Notes: a model not told the origin generated them from the sequence alone. 58,458 nt of DNA from Planctomycetales bacterium (GCA_026400835.1 JAPLOA010000005.1:1-58458), one strand, 5' to 3'; shown: positions 1 to 8,647, numbered from the stretch's first letter. Program-made: numbers and translations.

Positions 1-112
1 GTCATTTGTCATTTGTCATTTGTCATTTGTCATTGACCAATGACTCTTCTCCTCTTCGACCACTGACCACTGACGACTGACGACTGACCACTGACCAATG
101 ACCTGCGATTTC
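1..112. repeat. Heptamer array, mirrored (TTTGTCA then TGACCAA)
   Basis: The first 35 bases are tandem GTCATTT units; after a short C/T-rich break the polarity switches to CCACTGA, CGACTGA and CCAATGA units, which are the reverse complement type. The array ends a few bases before the first gene. The switch means the two halves can pair as an imperfect hairpin. The 7-bp period is seen directly. Confidence 0.9.
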
Positions 113-296
113 CCCCATGCTCCCCACTGACACATCCAGTCCGGAATATATTGCCGCCAGAAATGCGGCCATGTCTCGGGTGGACCTCAGCGCACTGGAC
201 GCGGGCGATCCGACCAGACCGTGTGGCCATGAGTACGGCCTTCGTGTGAGCACTCGACTGACAACCGACTATCGCACCACATGGAGGCCTCAGTCC

Positions 297-887
297 ATGG
301 ATGTTAAACCTGCGGAAGTGATGAGTTGTCTTCGAGACGCCGGCGTCGAGAACTGGTGTCTGATGGGGCTGCACGGTTATGTGGGATATCTGCCCATGCC
401 ACGAGCGACCCAGGATGTTGACGTCATGGTCCCGCACAATCAAAAACGAAAAGCCGTGAAGGCTATCAGCGAGCGATGGCCGGAGTTGACCAAAGAAGAG
501 TTTGAGCCGGTCGTCAGGTTTTATGATCCCGCCGAGGTCGATCTGAACGGCAATAGAATACCAGTTATTGATCTAATGCTCCCGTGGGGCAAATTTCAGG
601 AGACGATTCTTAAGGAACATGTCCTGACAGACAAGAAAACGGGAAGCAGATATCCGACTGCTGAAGCGGCTATCGTCGCAAAGTATGCGGCGTTGATCTC
701 GCCGGCGCGAAAGTTTGACAAGAAGCAGCAGGATGCGACAGACTTGGGGCGCCTCATTTGCTCAGTCCACCCCAACTTCAATGTCTTGAAGATTCAATCT
801 CTCGCGGGTCAGGTCTGGGAAGGCGGATCGGAAGAAGTTCTCCGCTTCATCGACTGTGCCCTCAACGAAAAGCCGTTTCCCGTCTGA
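297..887 (+). CDS. Nucleotidyltransferase-fold protein
   Basis: A 196-residue protein if started at the ATG at 297. Early in the protein is a segment with LMGLHGYVGYL followed by RATQDVDVMV, which has the layout of the minimal nucleotidyltransferase fold (glycine-rich strand and helix, then R-x-T-x-D-V-D with the metal-binding aspartates). This fold is found in MNT/AbiEii-like and DUF6036-like proteins; the substrate is unknown. The frame stays open upstream to an ATG at 117, right beside the heptamer array, but those 60 residues resemble nothing I know and both reverse frames are also open there, so I prefer 297. It stands alone between two repeat arrays and has no visible HEPN or AbiEi partner. 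A second, only distantly similar nucleotidyltransferase lies at 1522. Confidence 0.6.
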   Translation: MDVKPAEVMSCLRDAGVENWCLMGLHGYVGYLPMPRATQDVDVMVPHNQKRKAVKAISERWPELTKEEFEPVVRFYDPAEVDLNGNRIPVIDLMLPWGKFQETILKEHVLTDKKTGSRYPTAEAAIVAKYAALISPARKFDKKQQDATDLGRLICSVHPNFNVLKIQSLAGQVWEGGSEEVLRFIDCALNEKPFPV

Positions 888-892
888 GTCAG

Positions 893-1014
893 CAGTTTTT
901 TAGTCCTTGGTCCTTGGTTACTAAGCACTAAGCACTAAGCACTAAGCACCAAGCACCAAGCACCTGCGATTCAACTAAGCACCCTGCTTTTTCAACCAAG
1001 CACCAAGCACGTCA
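893..1014. repeat. Heptamer array, AAGCACT/AAGCACC type
   Basis: It starts with CCTTGGT units and changes to AAGCACT and AAGCACC units with 7-bp spacing, interrupted by CTGCGATTCAAC-like pieces. The word family differs from the TTTGTCA arrays but the period and the mirrored layout (CCTTGGT first, ACCAAGC last) are the same. It separates the nucleotidyltransferase gene from the four-helix-bundle gene. Confidence 0.8.
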
Positions 1015-1019
1015 ATTTC

Positions 1020-1388
1020 ATGAAGATTGAGCGATTCGAGGATATCGAAAGCTGGAAATTGGCGAGAGAGTTAACGCGTCTGGTTTATTCGGCCACGAAG
1101 CAGCCTGATTTCAGCAAAGACTTCGGACTGAAGGATCAGATTCAACGAGCAGCAGGCTCAGCGATGCACAACATTGCCGAAGGGTTTGATGGCGGCAGTG
1201 ACGCAGAGTTTATTAGGTTCCTGCGCTACGCTCAGCGTTCCTGCACAGAAGTCAAGAGTCAGCTCTATGCAGCCCTTGATCAGGACTACATATTTGACGA
1301 ACAGTTCCAACTCATCTACGAACAAGCAACACAAACCCACCGAAAAATCGGCGGCTTCATCCGCTATCTCGCTTCGCGAAGTCCTTAG
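1020..1388 (+). CDS. Four-helix-bundle protein (S23/IVP family)
   Basis: A 122-residue helical protein. The start FEDIESWKLAREL and the central QIQRAAGSAMHNIAEGF are diagnostic of the family first known from 23S rRNA intervening sequences (TIGR02436/PF05635), usually 115 to 130 residues. Members form pentameric four-helix bundles, and the Avd accessory protein of diversity-generating retroelements has the same fold; the role of stand-alone copies is unknown. No rRNA or reverse transcriptase is nearby. The last residues S-P and the TAG stop are written by the GTCCTTA units of the following array. Repeat arrays flank it on both sides, as they do the second family member at 44893. Confidence 0.85.
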   Translation: MKIERFEDIESWKLARELTRLVYSATKQPDFSKDFGLKDQIQRAAGSAMHNIAEGFDGGSDAEFIRFLRYAQRSCTEVKSQLYAALDQDYIFDEQFQLIYEQATQTHRKIGGFIRYLASRSP

Positions 1389-1518
1389 TCCTTAGTCACC
1401 TGCGATCCAACCAAGCACCAAGCACCTGCGTTTCTGACTACGCACCTGCTTCTTCCACCAAGCACTTGCGATTCAACCAAGCACCAGGCACCGGTGTTTT
1501 GACCAGGCACCTGCGATT
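1380..1518. repeat. Heptamer array, CCAAGCA type
   Basis: GTCCTTA units containing the stop codon of the upstream gene are followed by CCAAGCACCAAGCACC blocks alternating with CTGCGATTCAAC-like segments. It ends in CCTGCGATTCCC just before the GTG of the next gene; almost the same word, CCTGCGATTTCCCCC, precedes position 117, so the two nucleotidyltransferase loci share a boundary sequence. Confidence 0.8.
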
Positions 1519-1521
1519 CCC

Positions 1522-2133
1522 GTGGCCTCAACTTCTGATGACCCCGTTTTTCATCTCACTGGTGCCGCATTGTGGCAACGGATGGACCGCGCCGTGGAAA
1601 AAATCCAGCAGCGACTCGAAAGAACGGTCGCGGCGCTCAGCGCCGCAAACATTCCGTACGCGATCATTGGCGGCAATGCTGTTCGAGCCTGGGTGGCTCA
1701 GGTTGACGAAGCAGCCGTACGCACAACCCGTGATGTCGACATTTTAGTGCGGCGAGTAGATTTTGAACGAGTGCAGGAGGTCATGACCACTGCTGGATTC
1801 ACTTACCGGCATGTCAGAGGCATTGATATGTTCCTGGATGGCCCTGATGCAAAAGCTCGTGATGCGGTGCATATTTGCTTCGCCGCCGAAAAAGTTCACC
1901 CCGACAATTTTACGCCCGCACCGGACGTCACCGAAACCGTGCAAATCCAATCGCACAATACCTTGACCCTGGAAGCCCTGGTGCGCATGAAGCTCAACGC
2001 ATTTTGCGACAAAGATCGGATGCACCTGCGGGACATGTTGGATGTCGAGTTGATTGACGACGAATGGCCAAAGCGATTTCCGGCCCCGCTGTCCGAGCGA
2101 CTACAACAACTCATCGATAACCCCGATGGATGA
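1522..2133 (+). CDS. Nucleotidyltransferase-like protein
   Basis: A 203-residue protein with a GTG start immediately after the repeat array. Residues about 38 to 75 contain IPYAIIGGNAVRAW and, later, RTTRDVDILVRR, giving the GG-x-A and D-V-D pattern of a nucleotidyltransferase fold as in AbiEii/DUF6036-type proteins. The remainder is helical with LEALVRMKLNAF and DMLDVELID, matching the C-terminal part of such proteins where a charged helix follows the catalytic domain. Substrate and partner are unknown. It is a single gene, isolated by repeats on both sides, on the same strand as the polysaccharide genes but with no evident link to them. Confidence 0.7.
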   Translation: MASTSDDPVFHLTGAALWQRMDRAVEKIQQRLERTVAALSAANIPYAIIGGNAVRAWVAQVDEAAVRTTRDVDILVRRVDFERVQEVMTTAGFTYRHVRGIDMFLDGPDAKARDAVHICFAAEKVHPDNFTPAPDVTETVQIQSHNTLTLEALVRMKLNAFCDKDRMHLRDMLDVELIDDEWPKRFPAPLSERLQQLIDNPDG

Positions 2134-2139
2134 GAAGAA

Positions 2140-2411
2140 GTTCTTCGTCCTTCGTCATTGGTCCTTCGTCATTGGTTCTTCGTCATTGGTTCTTGGTTCT
2201 TGGTCACCAGGCACCCTGCGTTTCAACCGGGCACCAGGCACTTGCGATTCAACCAGGCACCAGGCACTAAGGACTACTGACGAATGACAACTGACTTTCG
2301 CCCTTCGCCCTTAGCTCTCCGCTCCTCGCCCAATGACAACTGACCAATGACCAATGACTAGTGACAACTGCCCAATGACAACTGCCCAATGACCAATGAC
2401 CAATGACAACC
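2140..2411. repeat. Long mirrored heptamer array upstream of wzt
   Basis: About 270 bp of mixed heptamers. The left half is GTCCTTC/GTCATTG, the middle is CACCAGG-type and CGCCCTT-type units, and the right half is CAATGAC/CAACTGAC. The last CCAATGA unit provides the ATG at 2403 of the ABC ATPase gene. This is the largest array in the window and shows at least three heptamer word families joined end to end. Confidence 0.9.
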
Positions 2412-3743
2412 GCAATTAAAATCGAATCCGTCTCGAAACTCTACCGCCTCGGCACAGTCGGTACGGGCACGATGGCCCACGACCTCAACCGCTGGTGGCA
2501 CACGATCCGAGGCAAAGAAGACCCGTATACGAAAGTGGGCCAACTCAACGACCGCACCCAATCCTCAACCAATGACCAGGGACAAAAGACTAAGGACGGC
2601 GCAGCCCCCGACTACGTCTGGGCACTCCGCGACATCAACCTTGAGGTCCAGCAGGGCGAGATCCTCGGCATTATCGGCCGCAACGGGGCAGGGAAGAGCA
2701 CGCTGCTGAAGCTGCTCTCCCGAGTCACCGCGCCGACGACGGGCAGCATCAAGACCAAAGGCCGCATAGCGAGTTTGCTGGAGGTTGGAACAGGCTTTCA
2801 TCCTGAGTTGACAGGCCGAGAGAACATCTACATCAATGGTGCCATTCTGGGAATGAAGCGACATGAGATAACCCGTCAACTCGACGCGATTATCGAATTC
2901 AGTGGCTGTGCGAAATATCTGGACACACCGGTTAAGCGATACAGCAGCGGCATGATGGTGCGGTTGGGATTTGCTGTGGCGGCTCACCTGCGTTGTGAAA
3001 TCCTGATTGTGGATGAAGTGCTTGCGGTCGGTGACGCCGAGTTTCAGGAAAAATGCATCTCAAAAATGAATGGCGTGGCAAAGTCCGGCAGGACAGTGCT
3101 GTTCGTTAGCCATAACATGCAGTCCATTCGCGGTTTGTGCCCAAAAGCATTACTTATGCGGAACGGCAGTGTTGAATTCTGTGCCGAAACGGACTTGGCA
3201 ATTGCCTCCTACCTGAAGAAGTCGTCCGACGCAGGGACGCACGCGACATGGGAAATAGACGCCGCGCCAGGCAATGCAACCGTCAAGCTAACTGGCGTTC
3301 GATTGATTGAGCAACCGAAGATGCCGCTTAATGAATTCATGACGGAATCACCCATTCAGATTGAGTTGACTTTGCACACGACGCGAGTCGATAGCTCACT
3401 CTGTGTTGGGTTCGATCTTGTTGACAGGTTCGGAAATACAGTACTCCGCAGCTACCAAACAGATCCGTCCCAGGAACTCTGGCCCCATTTAACCGTCGGC
3501 CTCAATAAGTTGGTTTGTGAGATCCCGAGTGGACTGCTTAATGGAGGCGAATATTCCGTCTTACCCAAGATCGGACTTCACAACTCAGAATGGATTGTGA
3601 ACCTCGATGAAGGGCCGAAGTTTTCAACAACATTGTCTCACAGCAGGTCACCGTTCTGGGCTGTTCTGAATAAACAAAACCGTCCTGGGTGTATTGCACC
3701 AATCCTCACATGGACCACGGCCGAGACCGGAAATCATGAGTAA
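2403..3743 (+). CDS. wzt: Polysaccharide ABC exporter ATP-binding protein (Wzt/TagH type)
   Basis: A 446-residue ATPase that would energise export of a completed lipid-linked glycan through an inner-membrane permease. Walker A GRNGAGKST is at 92-100, the signature is YSSGM at 180-184 (the S-S-G-M form is typical of Wzt/TagH), Walker B ILIVDE at 200-205 and the H-loop histidine at 237. After about residue 260 comes an extra beta-rich domain like the glycan-binding Wzt C-terminal domain. The ATG lies in the last CCAATGA heptamer. Residues 55-66 (STNDQGQKTKDG) are encoded by heptamers inserted in the linker before the first core strand. No Wzm permease is in the window; it may lie upstream. The next gene overlaps by 8 bp. 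Confidence 0.9.
   Translation: MTTAIKIESVSKLYRLGTVGTGTMAHDLNRWWHTIRGKEDPYTKVGQLNDRTQSSTNDQGQKTKDGAAPDYVWALRDINLEVQQGEILGIIGRNGAGKSTLLKLLSRVTAPTTGSIKTKGRIASLLEVGTGFHPELTGRENIYINGAILGMKRHEITRQLDAIIEFSGCAKYLDTPVKRYSSGMMVRLGFAVAAHLRCEILIVDEVLAVGDAEFQEKCISKMNGVAKSGRTVLFVSHNMQSIRGLCPKALLMRNGSVEFCAETDLAIASYLKKSSDAGTHATWEIDAAPGNATVKLTGVRLIEQPKMPLNEFMTESPIQIELTLHTTRVDSSLCVGFDLVDRFGNTVLRSYQTDPSQELWPHLTVGLNKLVCEIPSGLLNGGEYSVLPKIGLHNSEWIVNLDEGPKFSTTLSHSRSPFWAVLNKQNRPGCIAPILTWTTAETGNHE
2566..2597. repeat. Heptamers inside the wzt coding sequence
   Basis: CCAATGACCAGGGAC followed by AAAAGACTAAGGAC keeps the 7-bp rhythm and the TGACC polarity of the upstream array, yet it is in frame inside the ATPase gene and codes a polar linker, residues 55-66. 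Confidence 0.75.
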
Positions 3744-4659
3744 CTTGCAGAAAATTAAACAACGGTTTATTCAGGGACTTGGTAATTGGCAGTGGCGGAG
3801 AAAGCATGCAGCCAATGAACGTGAGGCCAACAAAAAGGAAGCATGGTGGAATGAGAAATTCGGCAGCGATGCAACCAAGATCTTCAATCTGGGTAGAAAA
3901 ATAAAATTGAAATTATACGCGGATTCAGTGCTTTGTAGGGTAATCGATACAAAACCTTTCGAACTCACAGAGCTGCGATTTATCGAAGCTTATTTAAGCC
4001 GCGGAGATATCTTCATTGATGTTGGAGCGAATATTGGCTTGTTCACTCTGCTTGCCGCCGAAATCGTTAAAGGCGCGGGGCAAGTTCACTGTTTTGAACC
4101 CTCTTCACGAACGTTTTCCCGTTTGACCGAGAATATCAGCCGCAACGGATTCAACAATGTTCACACCAATCAGTGTGCGTTATCAAATGAGGCTGGTGAA
4201 CTTCAACTCTACGTGTCAACCGATGGGCATGATGCCTGGAATTCACTCGCTGGTCAGTTAGCAGGGAATGAAGGGCGTACCGAAGTTGTTTCCGTGACCA
4301 CTATTGACGCATATTGTCAACGCCGAAAACTCACACCCACGATCATGAAAATTGACGTCGAAGGCTGGGAGAAGAACGTCATTCTTGGCGGGCGTGAAGT
4401 ATTTGGGCCAACGAACGCTCCTGATCTTCTGGTCGAATTCACCGAGGCTAATTGTATTGCAGCCGGAACTTCGGGTAAGGATTTGTTCAACACGATTGCA
4501 CAGCAAGGATATTCGCTTTTTCATCTGGGAGAAGACTTCAAGCTATCCACGGCCACAGCTGACGATGACTTTGGTTATAAAAATCTTCTAGCGACCAAAG
4601 ATTTGCGTCGCGTGCAGCAAAAACTCGCTGATAGCAATTTGGTGCCAGGAACGCGTTGA
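3736..4659 (+). CDS. FkbM-family methyltransferase
   Basis: A 307-residue S-adenosylmethionine-dependent methyltransferase, probably acting on a sugar hydroxyl. Motif I is FIDVGANIGLF at 93-103, the acidic residue after strand 2 lies in CFEPS at 109-113, and the family hallmark KIDVEGWE is at 195-202. I chose the ATG at 3736 because it overlaps the ABC gene end by 8 bp and gives a normal N-terminus; an upstream in-frame start at 3694 would lie deep inside wzt. About 90 residues precede the domain, more than in the two other FkbM proteins here. It is probably translationally coupled to the exporter ATPase. Confidence 0.85.
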   Translation: MSNLQKIKQRFIQGLGNWQWRRKHAANEREANKKEAWWNEKFGSDATKIFNLGRKIKLKLYADSVLCRVIDTKPFELTELRFIEAYLSRGDIFIDVGANIGLFTLLAAEIVKGAGQVHCFEPSSRTFSRLTENISRNGFNNVHTNQCALSNEAGELQLYVSTDGHDAWNSLAGQLAGNEGRTEVVSVTTIDAYCQRRKLTPTIMKIDVEGWEKNVILGGREVFGPTNAPDLLVEFTEANCIAAGTSGKDLFNTIAQQGYSLFHLGEDFKLSTATADDDFGYKNLLATKDLRRVQQKLADSNLVPGTR

Positions 4660-4662
4660 GTC

Positions 4663-5397
4663 ATGATAAAATCGCTCTTACGAAGACTCCGTAGTCGACA
4701 GTCGTCGAATACAGTTTCAAACTCCCATGTAGACACGCCCATTTTGAAGGCCCTGTTTGATTTATACGGAGTCGATTTCGTCATCGACGTCGGCGCCAAC
4801 AAAGGTCAATCTGGACTGGAGTACAGACAGTTTGGCTTCGAGGGACCCATACTATCACTTGAGCCGATCGGATACCTGTTTAAAGAATTGCAGTCAAACG
4901 CGGGCGGTGATCCCAAATGGAAGACAAGACAAGTTGCAGCTGGTAGCAAGCGAGGCTCTGCAACGATCAATGTGTCCGGCGGACATGCAGGAGCAAGTTC
5001 ACTAAGGACCATGACAGATAACGTGTTGCGAAACGCTCCCGACCAGGCAGTTGTGAGGCAGGAAGAAATTCAGGTGGATACCCTGCACAATATTCTGTCC
5101 GATGTCTACCCAAACGGCAGTCGAGCGTTCGCAAAGGTGGATGTGCAGGGGTTTGAGAACGAAGTACTCAACGGTCTCGCGGGGTCAGAACAGAAACTTG
5201 CTGGTATTCAAATCGAAGGATCTCTGATTTCGAATTATGACGGCGAGACATTACTCATCGAGATGATACCGCGAATTTATGCGATGGGATTTGCGCTGGT
5301 TAAGATCGAAGAAGCGTGGGGTAATCCGAAGACACGCGAAATCTATCAGCTAAATGCGGTGTTCTTTCGAACTGATAGACTGCAGCAACACTCTTAA
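4663..5397 (+). CDS. FkbM-family methyltransferase
   Basis: A 244-residue methyltransferase. IDVGANKGQ at 41-49 is the SAM-binding motif and KVDVQGFE at 158-165 the FkbM hallmark, with Q replacing the usual E. It starts 3 bp after the preceding FkbM gene, so the two are surely cotranscribed. It resembles the protein at 12591 (both share DVGAN, GDP-x-W, TIN-V and EEIQV blocks) more than its neighbour at 3736, so these two form a subfamily. Likely role is O-methylation of a sugar in the cluster's glycan; the acceptor is unknown. Confidence 0.85.
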   Translation: MIKSLLRRLRSRQSSNTVSNSHVDTPILKALFDLYGVDFVIDVGANKGQSGLEYRQFGFEGPILSLEPIGYLFKELQSNAGGDPKWKTRQVAAGSKRGSATINVSGGHAGASSLRTMTDNVLRNAPDQAVVRQEEIQVDTLHNILSDVYPNGSRAFAKVDVQGFENEVLNGLAGSEQKLAGIQIEGSLISNYDGETLLIEMIPRIYAMGFALVKIEEAWGNPKTREIYQLNAVFFRTDRLQQHS

Positions 5398-5438
5398 CTC
5401 GCTGAGTGCATGCTCATACTCCTCGTAATAATCCCCAC

Positions 5439-6218
5439 ATGAACACCAGCATTGACATTGTTTCAGTGACTCGCAACGATCTTGATGGGATCAAGCGAAC
5501 GCTGGCGAGTGCCCGGTCGGTACGGGTCGCTGCCGCGAAATGCGGAGTCACGATGAGACAATTCGTCGTTGACGGCAGCGGCCCTGAAATCTCGAAAGAC
5601 GTCCGGCGATGTGTTGAGGGTGAGCCGGGTGATGTTTCTTACCACCATTTGCCCCCCAACGGGATTTCTGCCGCATTCAACTTTGGGATCAGACAATCTC
5701 AAGCTGACTGGATTTGGATTCTTAATGGTGGCGATGAGGTCGTGCCAGATCCACCGATCGCGACGCTGTTTGAGATTCCAACAAGAACCGCATCCGAGGT
5801 GATCATTTTTTCCGGAACCGGTCCTGGCGGACGCGTTCACACTCGTCCGCTAGCGATGCTTTGGCCACCGGTCTATTGCTGGATCATGCACAACGCGACT
5901 TTAGTACGTCGCGACCTAATGAACGAGTTCGGCGGATACCGCGAGGACTATAAAATCGCGATGGACGCCGAACTTTGGATCCGAGTTTTTGGTTACTACA
6001 AACAAGCCGATGTGATTGATATTCCGCTAATCCATTTCGAAGGCGGCGGGGTCTCGGACGATGTACTCGGTCGTGCTCCCGAGAGCAAACGCATGTTGTG
6101 GGACAACAAACGGTTACTATACTCTCGGCTGTTCGATTACCCGAAGATCTGCTGGGAAGCCTGGCGGACCTATTGCCGAAACGAAAAAGCCTTGCGGAAA
6201 CGTGAACGCAGCAAATGA
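5439..6218 (+). CDS. Glycosyltransferase family 2 protein
   Basis: A 259-residue GT-A enzyme. It begins IDIVSVTRNDLDGIKRTL, typical of small GT2 enzymes of the WcaA/colanic-acid type; VVDGSG follows strand 2, and the metal-site segment is ILNGGDEV, where the canonical D-x-D is reduced to G-G-D as in this subgroup. The ATG at 5439 fits the domain; a further in-frame ATG at 5406 adds 11 residues without similarity. The stop overlaps the next start in an ATGA, indicating translational coupling. Expected reaction: transfer of a sugar from a nucleotide donor to the growing lipid-linked oligosaccharide at the cytoplasmic face. Confidence 0.8.
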   Translation: MNTSIDIVSVTRNDLDGIKRTLASARSVRVAAAKCGVTMRQFVVDGSGPEISKDVRRCVEGEPGDVSYHHLPPNGISAAFNFGIRQSQADWIWILNGGDEVVPDPPIATLFEIPTRTASEVIIFSGTGPGGRVHTRPLAMLWPPVYCWIMHNATLVRRDLMNEFGGYREDYKIAMDAELWIRVFGYYKQADVIDIPLIHFEGGGVSDDVLGRAPESKRMLWDNKRLLYSRLFDYPKICWEAWRTYCRNEKALRKRERSK

Positions 6219-7390
6219 CGTGGGATGTTGCCATTGTCGTCAACCGTGGTGGTACTCTTTCACCGACAGAAAGTGCCGGCAACAATGGCGTTTACGTGGC
6301 AAATCGCAATATCGCTCAGCAGCTTCAAAGTCATGGGAAGAAGGTTTGTCTCATCAGCGGGATGGAGGATGCAAAGGACTCCGATGTCGATGGAGTACCA
6401 ATATTCCACGTTGATGACGATTCAGACACGGCCCTTGCGGATTGCATTAGCGATCATGGCGGATGCGATGTGTTGGTTGAGAATACCAAGGCAACCGCTT
6501 TCCGGTTGCCGATTGCGAATCGACATCTCGTGATCATGCACAACCGCCATCACCTCTGGGGCGTTGAAACCTATGGCCGCAGTATCTACGGCTTAGTCCA
6601 ATCTGCGATTTGCGTATCGGAATTCTCTCGGGAAGAGAATATCAAATGGGGACTTCCACCAAAATTGGCCACCGTGATTCCGAACGGCGTTGACACAAAC
6701 TGCTTTTACCCGCGAAATGTCGAGCGACTACCTAAACGTCTGATCTACGCTGGCTATTGTTCCCCTCGTAAGGGAATCCATCTGGCTCTTGAGGCGTTCG
6801 CAAAGCTCCGGAAGCTCGGACACCAAGACCTCGAATTATTAGTTTGCGGAAAACAAAGTCCCTGGGAATCGGGGACCGAATTCGAAAAATTCGAACACAA
6901 GGGTTGGCTTAACGAGCAACGGGAACTGGATTGGGAGAAAATTGAACGAGATTGCCCTGGAGTGATCTATCGAGGCGTTTGCACTCCCTCCGAGCTGGCA
7001 ACGGAATTCTCTCGGAGCTCATACTTAATCTTGCCTAGTCGAATGGACACTTTTGGGCTTGTAGCGATCGAAGCGCAGGCATGTGGTTGTGTTCCCATTC
7101 TTCCGATCGACGGGCCATTCCGCGAAATCACATTTGACAAAATTCGCCCGTTGCTGCACGACGGCTTGAATATGGATGCGCTCGTCGAGAGTTTGACGAT
7201 GGCATTCAATGCCCCGCCGTCCCATGGTTTGCGAACTCAAATGAGCGAAACAACTCGGACGCGTTTTACGTGGGAAGAGACCGGGAAGCGTTATCTTGAG
7301 TTGATCGAGAAAACTCCTCGGTTATCTAAAACCCGACGAAATCAATTCGCATTTATCCAAGCTGCGAAAAACGCACTTCATTACAAATGA
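6215..7390 (+). CDS. Glycosyltransferase family 4 protein
   Basis: A 391-residue GT-B retaining glycosyltransferase. The N-terminal half has the acceptor-side glycine loop region (SAGNNGVYVANRNIAQQL), the C-terminal half begins LIYAGYCSPRKGIHLALEAF and contains SRMDTFGLVAIEAQACG, where the E-x7-E-like site binds the nucleotide sugar. It overlaps the previous gene by ATGA and the next gene by ATGA, so three glycosyltransferases (5439, 6215, 7387) are coupled in a row. Sugar specificity cannot be read from the sequence. Confidence 0.85.
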   Translation: MTWDVAIVVNRGGTLSPTESAGNNGVYVANRNIAQQLQSHGKKVCLISGMEDAKDSDVDGVPIFHVDDDSDTALADCISDHGGCDVLVENTKATAFRLPIANRHLVIMHNRHHLWGVETYGRSIYGLVQSAICVSEFSREENIKWGLPPKLATVIPNGVDTNCFYPRNVERLPKRLIYAGYCSPRKGIHLALEAFAKLRKLGHQDLELLVCGKQSPWESGTEFEKFEHKGWLNEQRELDWEKIERDCPGVIYRGVCTPSELATEFSRSSYLILPSRMDTFGLVAIEAQACGCVPILPIDGPFREITFDKIRPLLHDGLNMDALVESLTMAFNAPPSHGLRTQMSETTRTRFTWEETGKRYLELIEKTPRLSKTRRNQFAFIQAAKNALHYK

Positions 7391-8577
7391 AACTTTTCAA
7401 ACCAGCGCCCCGGCGCGGGTTATCCAGGTTAATGTCTCTCGCGCGATTTATGAAAGATCGCCTGACTGCTTGTCCATCTCCGAGCGGTTATTGGTCGACG
7501 TTTGAGGCTTGGCAGAACTCACCGACGGCCCCCGGCAATGATTCGCGGGTGAAGTTTCATACGGCACATCCTGCTGAAATCCTGATTCGACAACCTCCGG
7601 TCTATCTCGAGTCAGAACTGCATCCGAAATTTGTTTGCGAGCTTCGCAAAGAATCGCCTCCGACATTTGTGGTCGAATATCTCGATGGCCGATGCTGGGG
7701 CAGGGCGGGAACAATTGTCGGGCCTGATAATCACGTACTTGCCGATATGTCGCATGAGTTTCGCGATCGGATTGAAGACTATGAGATTTTTCAACAGCCT
7801 TACATTGTCAGGCCGCAGCATCTGCACGGTACGGCTGTCGTATTGGCTGCGCCGGCAGGTCAGGTCTTCGGACACTTTTTGTTCGACGTTTTACCCAGGC
7901 TGGGCATTCTTGAGAAAGCTGGTTTCGACTGGCGATCTGCGGATCACTTTATCATCAGTGGGCCGTTTGCAAAGTTCCAAAAAGAAACACTCGAACTCCT
8001 TGGAATCGAATCTCCACGAATAGCGGACTGCTGCAAGCACGCTCATTGGACTGCTGACCGAATGCTGATTCCCTCGCGCCCAGGCATCAGCGGGAACTAC
8101 CCGCGCTGGGCTGTGGACTATGTTCGTGATTTACTGCTGCCTTTTGAAGGAAAAGTCCCGCAAGGTCTGGGCAGCAAATTGTTCGTCTCACGAGCCAACG
8201 CACCCGGTCGCAAGATCGCCAATGAAACTGAGATCATGCAAGTGCTGCAGCCGATGGGATTTTCCGTGGTTCGCAATGAAGAACTGACCATGCCAGAAAC
8301 AATTGCTGCCTATCAGCAGGCAGAATTTGTGGTCGGTCCCATGGGATCGAGCATGTGCAGTACATTGTTTTGCAAGCCGGGTACAAAAGTGATTGAGTTG
8401 TATCCTGACAGTTCTGTCAATGTCTTCACTTGGGCGTTTGGACAATTCATCCCGTTCAATTTTGGCTACTGCATTGGAACATCGCTCAACGAAGCACAGA
8501 CAAACCCACATGATTGGAACTATACGGTTGACGATAAACAATTAGGGGGATTGCTGGATATAATGGCAGAAACTTAA
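7387..8577 (+). CDS. Glycosyltransferase family 61 protein
   Basis: A 396-residue protein of the GT61/DUF563 family. Typical blocks are GQVFGHFLFDVLPRL in the middle, LFVSRANAPGRKIANE, and GPMGSSMCSTLFCKPGTKVIEL near the C-terminus. Bacterial GT61 members are found in capsule and O-antigen clusters; plant relatives are xylosyl- and arabinosyltransferases, so a pentose donor is possible but not shown. It is coupled to the upstream GT4 by an ATGA overlap. After its stop the operon is interrupted by about 180 bp and an insertion sequence. Confidence 0.8.
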   Translation: MKLFKPAPRRGLSRLMSLARFMKDRLTACPSPSGYWSTFEAWQNSPTAPGNDSRVKFHTAHPAEILIRQPPVYLESELHPKFVCELRKESPPTFVVEYLDGRCWGRAGTIVGPDNHVLADMSHEFRDRIEDYEIFQQPYIVRPQHLHGTAVVLAAPAGQVFGHFLFDVLPRLGILEKAGFDWRSADHFIISGPFAKFQKETLELLGIESPRIADCCKHAHWTADRMLIPSRPGISGNYPRWAVDYVRDLLLPFEGKVPQGLGSKLFVSRANAPGRKIANETEIMQVLQPMGFSVVRNEELTMPETIAAYQQAEFVVGPMGSSMCSTLFCKPGTKVIELYPDSSVNVFTWAFGQFIPFNFGYCIGTSLNEAQTNPHDWNYTVDDKQLGGLLDIMAET

Positions 8578-8635
8578 TTCGTGCTCTTCCCTTCATGCAC
8601 GTCCGCCGGAGAGGCGTGTGTTGTTCAATCGTTAA

Positions 8636-8647
8636 CCCCCCCCCCCC
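8636..8647. repeat. Poly-C tract (12 C)
   Basis: An uninterrupted run of twelve C in the spacer between the GT61 gene and the insertion sequence. It is not in a convincing gene. Such runs can change length by slippage, but they are also prone to sequencing error. A comparable run of ten C lies at 28595. Confidence 0.8.

Noticed and set aside
117-296. Extension of the first nucleotidyltransferase to an ATG at 117
   Set aside because: Open, but without recognisable sequence and beside the array; kept as an alternative start only.
1020-1388. Diversity-generating retroelement (S23/Avd-like fold)
   Set aside because: No reverse transcriptase, template repeat or variable C-type lectin gene is present near either four-helix-bundle gene.
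1020-1388. rRNA intervening sequence
   Set aside because: No rRNA sequence flanks either S23-family gene.
1020-2133. HEPN/MNT toxin-antitoxin pair (apparent R-x6-H in the helical protein next to a nucleotidyltransferase)
   Set aside because: The motif lies in the S23 family consensus region and the histidine is not kept in the second family member (A instead), and the genes are separated by arrays rather than coupled.
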